From Oryzias latipes (taxonomy: Eukaryota > Chordata > Actinopteri > Beloniformes > Adrianichthyidae): DNA of 64,000 nt. Within the stretch, counting starts at the first letter, position 1, and every line of letters starts with the position of its first letter. The translations under genes and the position numbers were made by a program. This document shows, one piece after another, positions 10,661 to 22,516 of this stretch. The stretch covers positions 29,396,434-29,460,433 of the forward strand of contig NC_019859.2 in the NCBI RefSeq assembly GCF_002234675.1, in the 5' to 3' direction. Under the pieces are notes generated by a model that worked only from the letters and a program-made list of their open reading frames with translations, had not been told where the DNA came from and ran no database searches.

Positions 10661-13600
10661 GTGGCCGCTCCGCCATGGAGGGGCAGGGAGAGACACATCA
10701 TTAATTAATTAAGGTGATGAAGAAGAATCCCTTACAGTGGGCGGAGCGCAACGCGTTTAACCCCGCCTACGTTGAGGCAGGCCTCAGTCTGCAGACTGCA
10801 GCCAGGGGTTGTTGGAATCGTTTTTCTACTTGTTATTGAACATTACTGTTGGGGTTTGGTTTGGTGACGTCATATTGTGGGTGGAGTCACAGAGCCGTTC
10901 GGCCCCACCTGTTTTCCTCAGGTGCTTTAAATCCTCATCAGATCTTCTCACAGGGCCAGGGGGGGGCTGCATGCCTTTAGGCTGCCTGATCCATCTGTTA
11001 GGCCCCTGCACCCCTCCCTGACCGAGGCGCATCACACGTCCTCGTGTCCCAGGATCACTGCAGGAGCAGGAAGGAGACCGACCGCGTATCTGTGTTTGAG
11101 CTTCGTGCGATTGGGGGGGGGGGTCTGCCTCTGCGGCCACACCCCTTCACGGGGGACAGCGGTCTGTCTCGCGCAAAGTCTTTGTCACGGAGGCTGGCGT
11201 TAAGCTCTGTGGATAATGCGTCGCGCCTCCGGCTGGCAGAGGCCATAAATCAAACAAATAGCATCACAGCCTGACGGAGGAGCCCCCCCGCAGATGCAGC
11301 GCCCCCACACTACAAAGCCGCGCTCACTGCGTAATTAATTGCAACAAATTACCTACCCCTGTCGGCCCCCACCATGCCTCTCCCACGCGCTCTGTGTGCG
11401 TACGCGCACCCGGGCGTGCACGCTGACGCGCGCGCTCGGCCTGCACCCTCCATGAGTGCTTTAATGTGGCTTATTGCGGCGCGGTCCCCTTAGCCGTGGA
11501 AATATTCGCTTGACGGATGTGCTTTGTCGCCGGCGCGCCCCGGCGGAGGGCGGCTGTCAGGGAGGAGATGATAACATTAACAGGGAGGCGCGGCAATGAC
11601 AAATGCCCGTTATCAGCGAACGAGGCCGGTGACAAATCGAACGGCAGCGCGCAGGCAGCCCCGGCGCGGCGTAATAAAAAAGAAGATGGATGGCACAGCC
11701 AGGCGGGGCCCGCGTTAATGCGATTTCCACTGCTCTTCCTGACTCCCAATTAAGGCTGGGGGGTGAGGGGGGCGTCAGAGAGGAAGCAGAGACTGTGCCG
11801 GTGTGCGCGAGCACTAAGGGGTGGAGGGGAGGGGGGAGCAGAGAGCAGGAAGAAAGAGAGAGGTGGAAATGGAGTAGAACTGAGAGGGCAAAGAGGATGT
11901 GAGGAGCGACATCTTCTCTATCAAAGCCCCCACCCCACCCCGCAAACACGCACCTCCCGGATGGAGGTGCGTGTGCGAGGGCAGCTCTTCTTTGAGTGAA
12001 TTTTTGCTGCACGCGCTCTGGAACGGCTGCCACTCATCGTCTTAGAGACCTAAGCCTCAGATCTTCTCTGTCCTGAAAGGATCAGAGGCGGATATTGAGG
12101 AAGTGCCCGCGCATAAAAGGGACGCCCGAACACCCGAGGGCCGCAGTTTTGTCACTCTGACAGTGTTTTATAGAAGACTGAAGCAACTCAGAGGCCTGCA
12201 GTGCCATATATCTCCCACTATTACACCAGGCCACAAAGAGAGAGTTGAAATGACAGTGAAATATAGCCATGGCTCCAAGGGAGAGATAGAACAGGGTCTA
12301 AAGAGGGACAGCTGAGTCTCCCCAGGAGCCTGCAGGGGCCGGCTCCAAATCCAAGACAGATGCTCAGCAGTCCCAGCCCAGCCAGCCCAGCGCTGCACAG
12401 AAGCTCACAGATATGTGGCACGGAGAAAGGGGTCCTGGGAGAAGAAAGCCTCTCGCTGCCCTCTGTGATATTACTCTGAGAGAACAAGGAAAAATTAGAG
12501 CCCTGCAGCAGGGGGGAGAGTTGTGCAAACTCTGCAAGGACCCTGCATCATTAAGTTGTCAAGTGGACGGGGCCTCGAAATATGACTTGGAGTTATTGCC
12601 GGGGCCAGGCCTGATGATATAAAAATTACAGTACATGGATCATAGCCGGATCGATAGGTAGACAAAGTCATTATGGAGGGGCTAGAGTTCAATGCCTCCC
12701 CTGGGCAGCACAGGGGGACTCATATTTATCACCATGGCGATGTGTAGCACCCTCCACGCACAGGTGCGTAACTGTGTGCTCATATTCTGCTTGTTGCTCT
12801 GAAGCCATCTGTTCCAGTCGCTTCGATTGTCGAGGTCTGCGTGCTTCTCTGAAGGATCTCAGGTGAACCCTTCATGCGTGCACATCCGTCAGCAGTTCGT
12901 CCTTCTGCATGTCCGTGTCTGCAGGAGTGGAGGGGCAGAGAGCAGCAGCAGGGCAGCATCGATCCTCTCTACTGAGGGAAATTAGGCATGAAATTAAAGC
13001 TCCCATCAAAGGCCAGGCCGGCACCTGATCCAGCTCTATTTATACTCACGGAGATGACGATGACGTCTCCATCACACTGATGATAACAGGACAGGGAGAG
13101 GAGGCAGAGTCTCCCCCTCCATCCACAGTGCCACTGACCCTTCATCATTTATGCTGCCAGGCTCAAGTGCAAGGTTAGCGGCAGCCCGAGCCCCCATAAA
13201 TCACTGCTCTGCTGGACGGAGAGAAGCCGAGGTCGATGGCTCCTGCTTCCAGCCTCTGCTGACCATGGAGTATTTATAGGAGTACGGGAGGGGGCGAGGA
13301 AAAGGAAGGGTCAGATGAGATGTTGAGGATCTCCCGTCTGAGGAGATCCAGGGACACAGCATAGCTGCTCCTCAGCAGGGACGTGGAGCCAGTGGGAGAA
13401 AATAGACATGTGAGGAAGCTGGGGAACAGCAGGGGGAGTCCATCAACCACACACTGCAGCTGGTGCTGCCCCCCACACACCCCCCAACACAGGGAGAGTG
13501 GATTTCAGTCCCGTTCTATCCTCAAAAGGCTCCGACTGAAGGAGGCGTTTAAACCGACACAGCGGTTGGAAGAGGGCTTCTGGGTCGGCGGTGTGGTCGT

Positions 13601-13690
13601 GACAGCAGTACAGCAGGTCCAGCATGGTGCTGGAATGACCTGTGAGCCGCTAAACACAGGTTATGCTCATCCACTGAATAACTGAGGCGC
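10660..13690. promoter_or_regulatory. GC/CpG-rich block, candidate cis-regulatory cluster
   Basis: This 3-kb stretch is unlike its AT-rich surroundings. CpG density is high at about 11340-12020, and the sequence is packed with homeodomain cores (TAATTAATT near 11330, ATTAATG, CAATTAAGG), GATAA sites and low repeat content. Many reading frames are open on both strands without codon structure or family resemblance, so coding is unlikely. It could be one or more fgf8 enhancers, or a promoter of an unannotated noncoding RNA. No conservation data were available. Confidence 0.35.
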
Positions 13691-14154
13691 ATTTTCTTTT
13701 CTCTACTGCTGCAGCTCTGATGGAGTCCGCACAAAAACAAATGCTGACTCGGTGCCAGATTTTGAAGAAAGACTCTGAAGAAGAGTTGAAGGATTGTACG
13801 TTAAAATGAGGATTTTCCCATGTCACAGAACTGGACAGTGATCTTTAAAACGGAACAATGGTTTTGAAATACACTTCCAGGATCATTAAATATTACATGT
13901 GGCCCACAGTAAAGTTTATTTCTAACAAATTGAATATTTTAGGAATTGTATTTTTACGCTTCAGTTTTTGTGAAATCTATCTTTTGCTTACTTTTTTAGT
14001 CTCACATTTTCAATCTTAATTTTTCAAAGACAGCGCACAGCGTTTTTTTAGTAATTTTATTAGTAGGGATGCTATGAAAATATATTTTAGATGTCCCCAC
14101 CTCAGAGGTCATGTCTGGGATTTTACCGTTCAGCTGAGTCAACATGATGATGGT

Positions 14155-14342
14155 CAACCATCCTTTGTGCTATCAAAGGCACTTTAACATCGGGAGTGGG
14201 GTCATCTGGACCCACCAGGACAGTGCACTGATCCCTTTTTCTTCAATGATTTTTGATCTAGATTACATGAAATCCTCTTCACCTTTATCCACCTTTGTCA
14301 TGGTAGGGAGAACACGTCAATGTAAGGGTGGGGTCATTTTGA
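14155..14342. mobile_element. MITE, possibly piggyBac-type, copy 2
   Basis: It carries the reverse complement of the 9484-9668 element, including TCCACCTTTGTCATG and ACATGAAATCCTC. The ends are eroded (CATCCTTTGTGCTATC at the left). Confidence 0.55.
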
Positions 14343-14489
14343 AAGAAAAGGCAAAAAAAAAAAAAAGTTGAAGCGTAAAGTTTAGTTCATATTTTAACAT
14401 TTAAATTTTATTGTTCATGATTAACATTTGAGTTGAATCTTTTCCAAAAATAGTATAATTTGTGTTTATGGATTAGCCACGTGTCGTCA

Positions 14490-14620
14490 TGTAGCCCCAG
14501 GGGAACCCGAGTCTCGGTCCTCCTGTGCCGGTCCCCAGCCCGGATAAAATACAGAGTTGTGTCAGGAATGGCAACCATCGTAAAAATGTCTGCCAAACCA
14601 CTGGTGCATATCATTGAAAA
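14490..14620 (+). mobile_element. SINE fragment (second SINE family)
   Basis: The core words CTGTGCCGGTCCCCAGC and TTGTGTCAGGAATGGC match, in reverse orientation, the longer copy at 58350-58612. It is truncated at the left end. Confidence 0.55.
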
Positions 14621-15059
14621 CTGACTCTCTATGGCCGAAAGGTGAACAACAGCGTCTTAGTCATGTGTTGCGTGTTTTAGCTTTAAAGTTCACGTCATCT
14701 CTTGATTTTTATTACTGCCTTTTCAATACTGTCATCAGAGTTCAGTTTGCAGCTGAGGACTTCTGACTTTGACGGATCACAGCAGCTTCAGTTTCATCCT
14801 GAGCTCTTTCAGTTTGCAGGCCTTTTCGTCAAGTTTTTGCTCTCCACAGTGTATTGATGGACAGATATCTTCCACTTATCTTAGCGTCCGAATTTCCCTC
14901 TTGGATGTAACATTTGCCTTTCCAGCAGATCTAGCATAAATGTTATGAAGCTTAAAATAATAACCTACTCAAATGAGCAACTTGGCACTTGTATCCCCTT
15001 ACTTTCTCCCTCTACCCTGCCTTCTGTTTTTCATTTTTACACTTTTCCCGTCTCTCTTC

Positions 15060-15286
15060 TTCTTTCTCTTTCGGCTTTTCCCATCAGGGGTTGCCACAGC
15101 GAACAAGTCGCATGGTAAACTTGGCAATGTTTTACGCCGGATGCCCTTCCTGAAGCAACCTTCTCAAAGCAACTGGGCTTGGGACCGGCACAGAAGTAGA
15201 GAAGGGAACCGGGAGCAGCCCGGATTTGAACCCTGGTTTCATGGACGGAAGGTGCCGCAAGCCAGCACGAGCTAAACCGGCTCCTC
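15060..15286 (-). mobile_element. tRNA-headed SINE (GAGCCGGTTTAGCTCGTGC family)
   Basis: On the - strand it begins GGAGCCGGTTTAGCTCGTGC, has a B-box-like region, and ends in a GATGGGAAAAGCCGAAAG-type tail. It is the same family as the copies at 31875-32097 and 48157-48379. Confidence 0.85.
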
Positions 15287-15596
15287 TCTTCCCTCTGTAG
15301 TAAAAGAATATATATATTTAAACCCTAAAAATGTAATAAAGAAATTTAAAAAAACAATGAAAAAACAAAAATGTGTTTATACAAATATAGACCGTGGCTA
15401 TCAGAAAATGCATAACCCCTTGTTATAGTAAAATCTGTCCAACACAAAAGGGCTTCAGCTCTCATCTGTTTGCTTAGTTGTTTTCATTCAATGAATGTTG
15501 GAGCATGTGTCAATAGAGTTCTCCCGTTTTAGATCCTCAGAACCACCATAGTCTCATCTTAAAGGGAAAACATGATCAAACTCATTAAAACATAAT

Positions 15597-15946
15597 TGGT
15601 ATGGGATTGGGCTGTACTAATGCACCTTTGTCCCACAGTGAGAAGGTCATGGTTCAAATCCCAGCTGGGTTCTTTCTGTGTGGAGTTTGCATGTTCTCTC
15701 CGTGCATACGAGGGTTTTCTCCGGGGACTCCGGCTTCCTCCCACCGTCCAAAAACATGCTTCACAGGTTAACTCATCACTCCAAATTGTCCTTAGGTGTG
15801 ACTGTTAGCATGTGTGGGTGTGTGATTGTGTGGCCCTGCAACAGACTGGCGACCTGTCGATGGTCTACCCCACCTTCCCCCAACAGTAGCCGGGTTTGAA
15901 CCTGTGACCCGAGCGGAATACAGCGAGTTAAGAGAACGGATGGATG
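15597..15946 (+). mobile_element. SINE, third family, nearly full length
   Basis: It contains GGTTCAAATCCCAG, GTGGAGTTTGCATGTTCTC, ACTCCGGCTTCCTCCCACC and GGCGACCTGTCGATGG, the order typical of a common fish tRNA-type SINE. It ends in an AACGGATGGATGG tail. Confidence 0.75.
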
Positions 15947-16029
15947 GTCTGTTGCTGTAGAGAATAAGCCAAAATCTAATATAATCAACACAACTGAGGA
16001 CAAATAAACGTAATTTAACGTAAAAAGAA

Positions 16030-17457
16030 CGTCTGCAGGATGGTGTAGTGGTTAGCACTCTTACTGAAAAGGCCCAGGTTCAAATCCCAGGTGGGTTCTT
16101 TCTGTTCGTAGTTTGCATGTTCTTGTGCAGGCTCAGCTTCCTCTGTGTGCTTCATGAATTAACTCGTCCCTTAAGTCTGCATGTGAGTGTGTGGTTGTGT
16201 GTAGAACCATCTAGGGCAGGGGTCGGGAACCTATGGCTCGCGAGCCATATATGGCTCTTTTGATGGTCACATGTGGCTCGCAGACAAATCTTTAATTATA
16301 CTTTTTTTATCATTAGTCCAGTCCTTCTCGGGCGCGAAAAAAAAAAAAAAAAAAAAAAAAAAGAGGCGCGCAATAGTAGCGGTGCTTGGAGAGAAAAATC
16401 TGCGCCAGCGCTATCAGTTTACTATTATCTATAATTTCACAGAGTTTGTACCAACTGGAAACCTGTGAATTGCCGTGCCTAAAAGTGCGCGCTCCCGTCT
16501 CTGAGAAAGAGCGCGCAGTTGCGGGGACGGGATGTGTGAGGGAGAAAGCAGGGGGGTGGGGCTGAGGTGTTGTGGGACAGGCAGCAGGTGAATCGCGCAG
16601 GGATTGTAAAAACGTAAAACCCGCTGCCCGTCAGTCACTGCGGCGTGTGAGTGTGTGTTTGGCTCCCCGTCTGCATGTGAGCAGTCTTTGTCACATCTAC
16701 AGAACATTCAGACCAACCTAAGATCACGTTTAAAGTCTCAACGCCTGCGTGAAGCAGAAACTCACCACGTATCAACCAGACTAGACCATCAGCAAAACTA
16801 CCACGAGAAATACTCATCATTTATCAGCAACAGCATAACCATGTTATTAAAAAGAATCCACAGACTTATTGTACTTTAAAAGTGTTGAAATGACATCAAA
16901 TGCACACATTCACTTGTATATTTAGTTTTAAACATATTGTTGCGGTCTGAGTTGGACTGGGTGGCTGTTGGGCAGGGTTAAAAGTTCTGGAGTTTATTGA
17001 ACGTATCAAGCAGAGATCTGATTGATGGCCCTCAGTTCTGTCGCTCAGCCTGTTGTTAGGTAGTTTGGACCAATGGGGTTCAGCTATGGGCCGAATAGGG
17101 GAAATGGGAGGGCTGGAGCAGGAGCAGGGGAATATAAAGTTGGGAGAAGCGCTCTCGTCTCGGCGGGAGAGATTCAGGAGTTGCTGAATTAATTGAACGC
17201 CGTTTGTTGCGGTCTGCAATAACAAGAACAAAGAACCTTAAATGAGGTTAAGTCTCCGTGCCTCAGTGTGGGAAAGGGACAATACATTATTGTATGGCTC
17301 TTTCAAAATTACATTTAAAAATATGTGGCGTTTAGGGCTCTCTTGGCCAAAAAGGTTCCCGACCCCTGATCTAGGGTGTTTCTTAATTTAACCTACAGTA
17401 GCTGAGATAGGCTCCAGCAACCACGTGACCCCAAACAGGATTTGGAAAACGGATGGA
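16030..17457 (+). mobile_element. SINE, third family, interrupted by a hAT element
   Basis: The left half (16030-16216) holds GTGTAGTGGTTAGCACTC and GGTTCAAATCCCAGGTGGG. The right half (17369-17457) continues with AGCTGAGATAGGCTCCAGC and AACGGATGGATG. Joining the halves at the duplicated ATCTAGGG restores one SINE. Confidence 0.8.
16217..17368 (+). mobile_element. Internally deleted hAT transposon nested in SINE
   Basis: The ends are inverted: CAGGGGTCGGGAACCT and AAGGTTCCCGACCCCTG. A perfect 8-bp target duplication, ATCTAGGG, flanks it at 16209-16216 and 17369-17376, so the element is hAT type. At about 16655-16765 a remnant encodes CEQSLSHLQNIQTNLRSRL, which resembles the C-terminal dimerisation region of hAT transposases; the catalytic part is missing. 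The stretch 16935-17287, starting TGTTGCGG and containing a TATAAA-like word, may be a further insertion such as a solo LTR, but no duplication proves it. A poly(A) run is at 16338-16361. Confidence 0.85.
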
Positions 17458-17689
17458 TGTTGTAAAGAAACATAAATTGACTTTTTATTTTATTTTTTTT
17501 TATTTTATTTTAATTGGAGATGAAACGTTTTAAGGGCCTCAGAGAATTTTTGTCTGTTTGTTTGTAGATTTTTGGTTTATTGTAACACAATGTGGTGCTG
17601 TGTCTCTGTGAAAACTGTTGTATTTCACAATAACTTTGCTTGTGTAGAATGTTGCATTTCGTTAATTGGTGGACTTTTTTGTGTTAACA

Positions 17690-18340
17690 CCTGGCTAGTA
17701 CGGGGTTGGACCCCTTTTGCCTTCAGAATTGCCTAAATCCTTGGTGGTACAGATTCAACAAGGTACTGGAAACATTCCTCATAGAGTTTGGTTCACATTG
17801 ACATGACGGCGTCACGCAGTTGCTGCAGATTTGTCGGCTGCATCCAGGATGCCAATCTCCCGTTCCACCACATCCCAAAGGTGATCCATTGGGTTGATAT
17901 CTGGTGACTGTGGAGGCCATTAGAGTCCGGTGAACTCATTGTCATGTTCAAGAAACCAGTCTGAGATGATTCCAGCTTTGTGACATGACGGGTTCTCCTG
18001 CTGGAAGTAGCCATCAGAAGATGGAACACTGTGGTCATAAAGGGATGGACATGGTCAGCAACAATACTCAGGTAGGATGTGGTGTTGGAACCATGCTCAG
18101 TTGGTACTAAGGGGTCCAAAGGGTGCCAAAAATAAATCCCCCACACCACTGTACAACCACCAGCGTGAACCATTGAGACAATGCATGATGGATTCATGCT
18201 TTCATGATGTTGACGCCAAATTCTGACCCTTCCATCTGAATGGTTCAGATTGTTGTGTGAACTGTTGACTCTTTGCTTTCTGCTGGAAACTTCAGGTTGT
18301 CCTCCAGAGTTAAGTATTCAGACATCAGACCATAAGATGC
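17690..18340 (-). mobile_element. Tc1/mariner-like transposase fragment, decayed
   Basis: The - strand translation of 17793-18197 holds YLSIVADHVHPFMTTVF and WNGRLASWMQPTNLQQLRD, resembling the C-terminal catalytic half of a fish Tc1-type transposase. Frame breaks and substitutions occur before and after it. No terminal inverted repeats were identified. It is a dead fragment. Confidence 0.75.
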
Positions 18341-19200
18341 AGAATCTTTACTGTGTAAACCCTCAAAACATTGTAAAGTTTGACCCTGAAGAACAGAGGT
18401 TTCTCCTACAAGCATTAGCGCAGATGTTGTTGCTCATTTTAACATTATGCCTTTTCATGTTTGAGCTAATTTTATATACTTTTCATTCAGAAAACTCTTT
18501 TTGTAATGAACAGACTGGATTTTACTGCCGTCTCTGTATCACGTTGAAAGCAGGAAGGTTTGACATTAACCTGCAGCACGCAGCAGCGCTGAATTCCTCG
18601 CTTGCTGTGTTTTCTAGGGTTTGTTCTTCCAAACTCAGCTGTAAATTCTTGCTTTAAGGAAATGTAAATACAGAGAATGTTAAAGTCTTAATGTTTATGT
18701 ATCATTTAATAATAGTTTCTGTCTCATTAAAACTGTCACAGCCTTTTGCAGCAGCACTCAACAAGTTGACATGGCACTTTTTAGAAATTCTGGGAAAGTA
18801 GCTTGCACTAAAACACACTTACTGTCTAATCTGGATTTGAACCCGCAACAAAACTTTGTCAGATAAGCTGAATGACTGTAATCGCTGCTACTTTCACCTC
18901 CATGTGAAAGGTGTCATACCCACTTATTCTGATTTTAACCCAATTTGTTGATCGTGTTTAACAAAATCCGTGGCACAAAATCCGTCACAGGAGATTAAAC
19001 TTTGACTTTCAGCCTCTACTGCATTTATGCTCCGCTTTCCTAACATCTATAGACGTTGATCAAACTGGCAGCTTTCCTTTTTCAGATCACAACTTCGTAC
19101 TTAAATCTTCTCTTAATCCGTCTTGAAGTGTTTCAGTTTGATGTTTTGTTTAGTGGTTTATCCTTTAAACCATAAAAAAGAGCCACAGGTTTGAAACATT
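18341..19200. other. Intergenic, nothing recognised
   Basis: AT-rich sequence without a supported gene or repeat boundary. Confidence 0.4.
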
Positions 19201-20930
19201 TGTTCTCTCGAGTCTTTGACTTCATGATTGAGATGTGTTCCTGCGAGTTTTCCGTCACGGGCAGAGAGCGCCCCACACCGCGCCTCCTGTTACTGTCTCC
19301 CAGCAGAGCAGCCCTCCTCAGGACATGAAGGTCAGCGTGGCAGATAGGAGGGGTGTTTGATCGATAAGGACCCCCACCACCACCACCACCTCCACCCCTG
19401 GGCTCACTGACAGCTCCTGTCAAGTATCCAGCAGGACTCCTATCAAATGGATCAACTCTTTCCCCCAGCAACCCCCTCCCCACTGTCGCCCACCCCCTTG
19501 CTTTAAAGGAGAACTGTCACTAACTGCCACTGTCACATACCAGGCAGGTGCTTTCAACGCTCTGATAACACGCAGAGGAATTCCAGCAGCGCCCAGAGTG
19601 TGTGCAGCAGTGGGAAGGGGGGGTGCTGTTGAAAGATGGCGTGAGAGCGTGTGACCTCTCTCGCCCAAAACCGCCGCTTATCATTTCAGATCAAGCAGCA
19701 GAAAGAGACGGCTTCGGCCCAAAGCTTTGGATGAGTTTACAGTGAAAAAGTGGCTTCTTTGATGAGAAGGAGGGGAGTCAAGAGGTCGTCCAGCAGAGAG
19801 AAAAATCTGGAGACGCGCACTTTCATCTGTTTTCCTGAGCGCCTCTGCCTGTGTTGCCAAAGCAGAGGCGCTCCTCAGTGACCCTCGACGCAGATGTTGG
19901 AGATGGAGGAGACCTCTGTGTGTTTGTGTGTGTCCTGCAACCGTCACGCGGCCTGCATTCCTCCACTCCCACGGCTGTGTCCTCCAGCGGGGCTGCAGTG
20001 CCGCCAGCTGCCTGCACGTTTGTGTGTCTTGGAGGTGGGTAAGGGGGTTAGGGTGACAAGGAGATAGTGTCGGTGATTGACATGTGAAGAGCGACTAAAA
20101 AACGCTTCCCTTTGGAATGCGACAATCTCCCGGCGTTCCATGTTGCTCTACGTCTGACAGCAAATTGTTAAAAGCATTCCTGGCAGTCGGGGTGAGGGTG
20201 AAAAGAGGGTGAAAGGAGATGGTCTGCTGCTAAAAGAGGAGTCTGTTTACACCCAATGCGAATGATCTTTCTATGCTGCCCTGCAACACAATGAGCCCAA
20301 ATGAGAGCAGGACGCTTTCGTGTCTCCTCATCCCAGCAGAACTCCCCGTTTTTCCTCAGAGCGGGGAGAGAGAAGAAGCTTGGTGGTCCCTCATCTCCTA
20401 CAGTGACATACAACCCCCTCAAACCCACCCACCGGGACAGGCGAGGTGGTGGTCACGCTCTGAGGAAAGGTCCTCACGGAGCAGCAGGTTAAACCGACCA
20501 CACGACAGGGGCAAAAGGCCTCCGCTTACAAGCTCTAATTGGTTCCACAGGTTGCAGACTAAAGGCCAAAGACAGTGGGGAGGGGGGCAGGGTGGGTGCA
20601 AAAGAGGGAGAAAAGGAGACGGTAGGAGGAAGAGGGCAGAAAAGAGACAGCATCACAATAAGAGGCAAAGGTGGAAAGGTGAAATCAGGGGATGGGGGTG
20701 GCTCCTCTTTCCACAGTGCGGTTTTTACGACCACTTTTACTGCAGAGCTGAGGCAGATTTAATCGGTGGATCACCACGCTCGCCTTCAGTCCCAGATGTG
20801 TCACTAAAACAACGGTCACTCCGAAATTCAAGGCATCTGCTGAAGGAGCAACATGTGAGAAACCTGCCGGATGAGATCATCCGGAGACCTGCAGCATCTC
20901 ACTGTCAGACTCAGGTCTAGGCCGGCCCGG
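19200..20930. promoter_or_regulatory. Repeat-poor block, candidate cis-regulatory DNA
   Basis: Composition rises in GC and the stretch lacks recognisable mobile elements. It contains a CCACCACCACCACC tract near 19372, AGATCAAGCAGCAG-type words and purine-rich runs at 20570-20700. A 215-codon open frame (20273-20920) is rich in Arg, Gly, Gln and Ser; it overlaps long open frames on the other strand and matches no family I know, so I treat it as chance openness. Confidence 0.3.
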
Positions 20931-21558
20931 GTCACCTCAGGTCAGATCATTCAGACTGCATTAAGAAAATCTCTTCACCTCCAACTTGAACTCTTTTTGT
21001 GCATAAAAGTGTGAGACCATCAGGTATCAGTCTTCTGTTAAGAGTAATAACTAACTAGTGCTGGGAAATTCTTCGTTTTTATTTTATTTTTTGAAAATCC
21101 TGGTTCACCATCTTCCACCTGCAAACATGAATGACTCTGATGAAGAACGACTTCCTGGAAGAAGACAACTCCAACAAGAGCCTGACTTCTGAGCAGAAAC
21201 AAACAAGCTGAAACCAGAGGGGTGAGTTCCTTTCTATCTCCTGTTCGGCTTCATTTGGTCCCACACTGAAAGGCTGAGAAAATCAGCAACAAAGAAAGTC
21301 AGAATTCTAACAATCCTGAAGCCGATGAGAAACAGGACTCTGCTGTTGTCTCACAGCTCAAATGTTCTTGTTTCTAACACATCGCACAAACCCCGTCTTG
21401 TCTTTGAGACTCAACTGTTGTCAGACTTGTCAAACATTTTAAAGTAACTGATTTTAACTACCTCGATCCAACCATTGTCTGTGTTCACGCTTTCTTTCTT
21501 TATTTCATGCAAAGATCTTCTTCCCTCCTCAATCTCCTCTAAAGTGGTCGTGTCTGTG
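20931..21558. other. Intergenic, nothing recognised
   Basis: No supported gene, RNA or repeat was seen. Confidence 0.4.
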
Positions 21559-22266
21559 TTAGGGGTGCAATGATCCATTTACCAATGATTCATATCATAA
21601 CTTGTGGTTGATGATCTGATTCACAGTCGATCTTGGTCCATTTTGACTGATCCGATTCTCTGACCTAAAATGGATCCAGGACATCTTTAACTGAAGAATC
21701 AACCAGTGTGACTCATAGATAAATACCTGGTGCTGAACAGTGCAGGTGAAGTTCTCCAGATTCATTGTAGTTTTTTTTTAAAAATATAATCAAGAGTAAA
21801 TTAAATATGTGTGCAAACAAACAAGTAAACAAGAATTAATGGCAAATTCCTTTACATTTTAGTTTCATAAAGTTCAGCCTACTGTTGTTTTTCCACATCA
21901 AAATAATCCAAAGGCAACATTAACAATTCATTTTACTGCACTGTATGGTCACATGACTTTGCTAAATTGAAAGTGTTTCCATACATTGAACTGGAAGGAT
22001 GGTTTGATCATTGCTGCCACCACAGGTGTGTTGTCCGCTGTAATGCTCTTGGTCTTTTTCACATTATGATAAAAAAAAAAACTACTGTGCCTCAATCCAA
22101 ATAGTATTTTCCAACATCATTATAATAGATATAATTCATTGAGAGGATGTTATAATGGTATAGGTTGATTCGATTAACAACATGGCTCAGACGGATCGAT
22201 CTGGTTTGGTATGTAGGAAATAAAAAACGATTCATCGATTAAGTCGATTAATAATTACACCACTAG
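21559..22266. mobile_element. Possible nonautonomous DNA transposon with short inverted ends
   Basis: The left end TAGGGGTGCAATGAT and the reverse complement of the right end, TAGTGGTGTAATTAT, are similar. Subterminal sequences contain repeated GATTCAT/CGATTAA words also found at about 9205-9300 and 37600-37700. No clear target duplication was found. Confidence 0.45.
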
Positions 22267-22334
22267 CTTATGTGCATCAGTGTCTTGGCTTTAGTTTTCT
22301 AAATATGTAAGTTTGGGATTCTACATTCCTCTGG

Positions 22335-22516
22335 TACAGGCCCTTTGGTTATCCCTAAAGTAAGAGCTGAAACATACGGCAAGGCCTCATTCAGTTTTTA
22401 TGGAGCTCGCCTGTGGAACAGCCTCCCAGAGAGCCTCAGGGCCGCAGAGACTGTTCATGATTTTAAAGGAAGGCTCAAGACCTACCTTTTAATCTGCCTT
22501 TCAGATGCAATTTAGG
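22335..22516 (+). mobile_element. LINE ORF2 C-terminal fragment
   Basis: The translation contains FYGARLWNSLPESLRAAETV and HDFKGRLKTYLL before a stop at 22512-22514, matching the extreme C-terminus of L2/CR1-type non-LTR retrotransposon ORF2 proteins. It is severely 5'-truncated, as is usual for LINEs. Confidence 0.7.

Noticed and set aside
11557..12033. 158-codon open frame on the - strand
   Set aside because: Lies in a CpG-rich block where stop codons are rare in all frames; Pro/Leu/Ser-rich without family resemblance.
15060..15286. Open frame of 100 codons including GVATANKSHGKLGNVLRRMP
   Set aside because: It is the translation of a SINE; the same peptide appears at every copy.
20273..20920. 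215-codon open frame, the longest in the window
   Set aside because: Low-complexity Arg/Gly/Gln/Ser composition, long antisense open frames over the same bases, no domain resemblance and no splice or promoter context.
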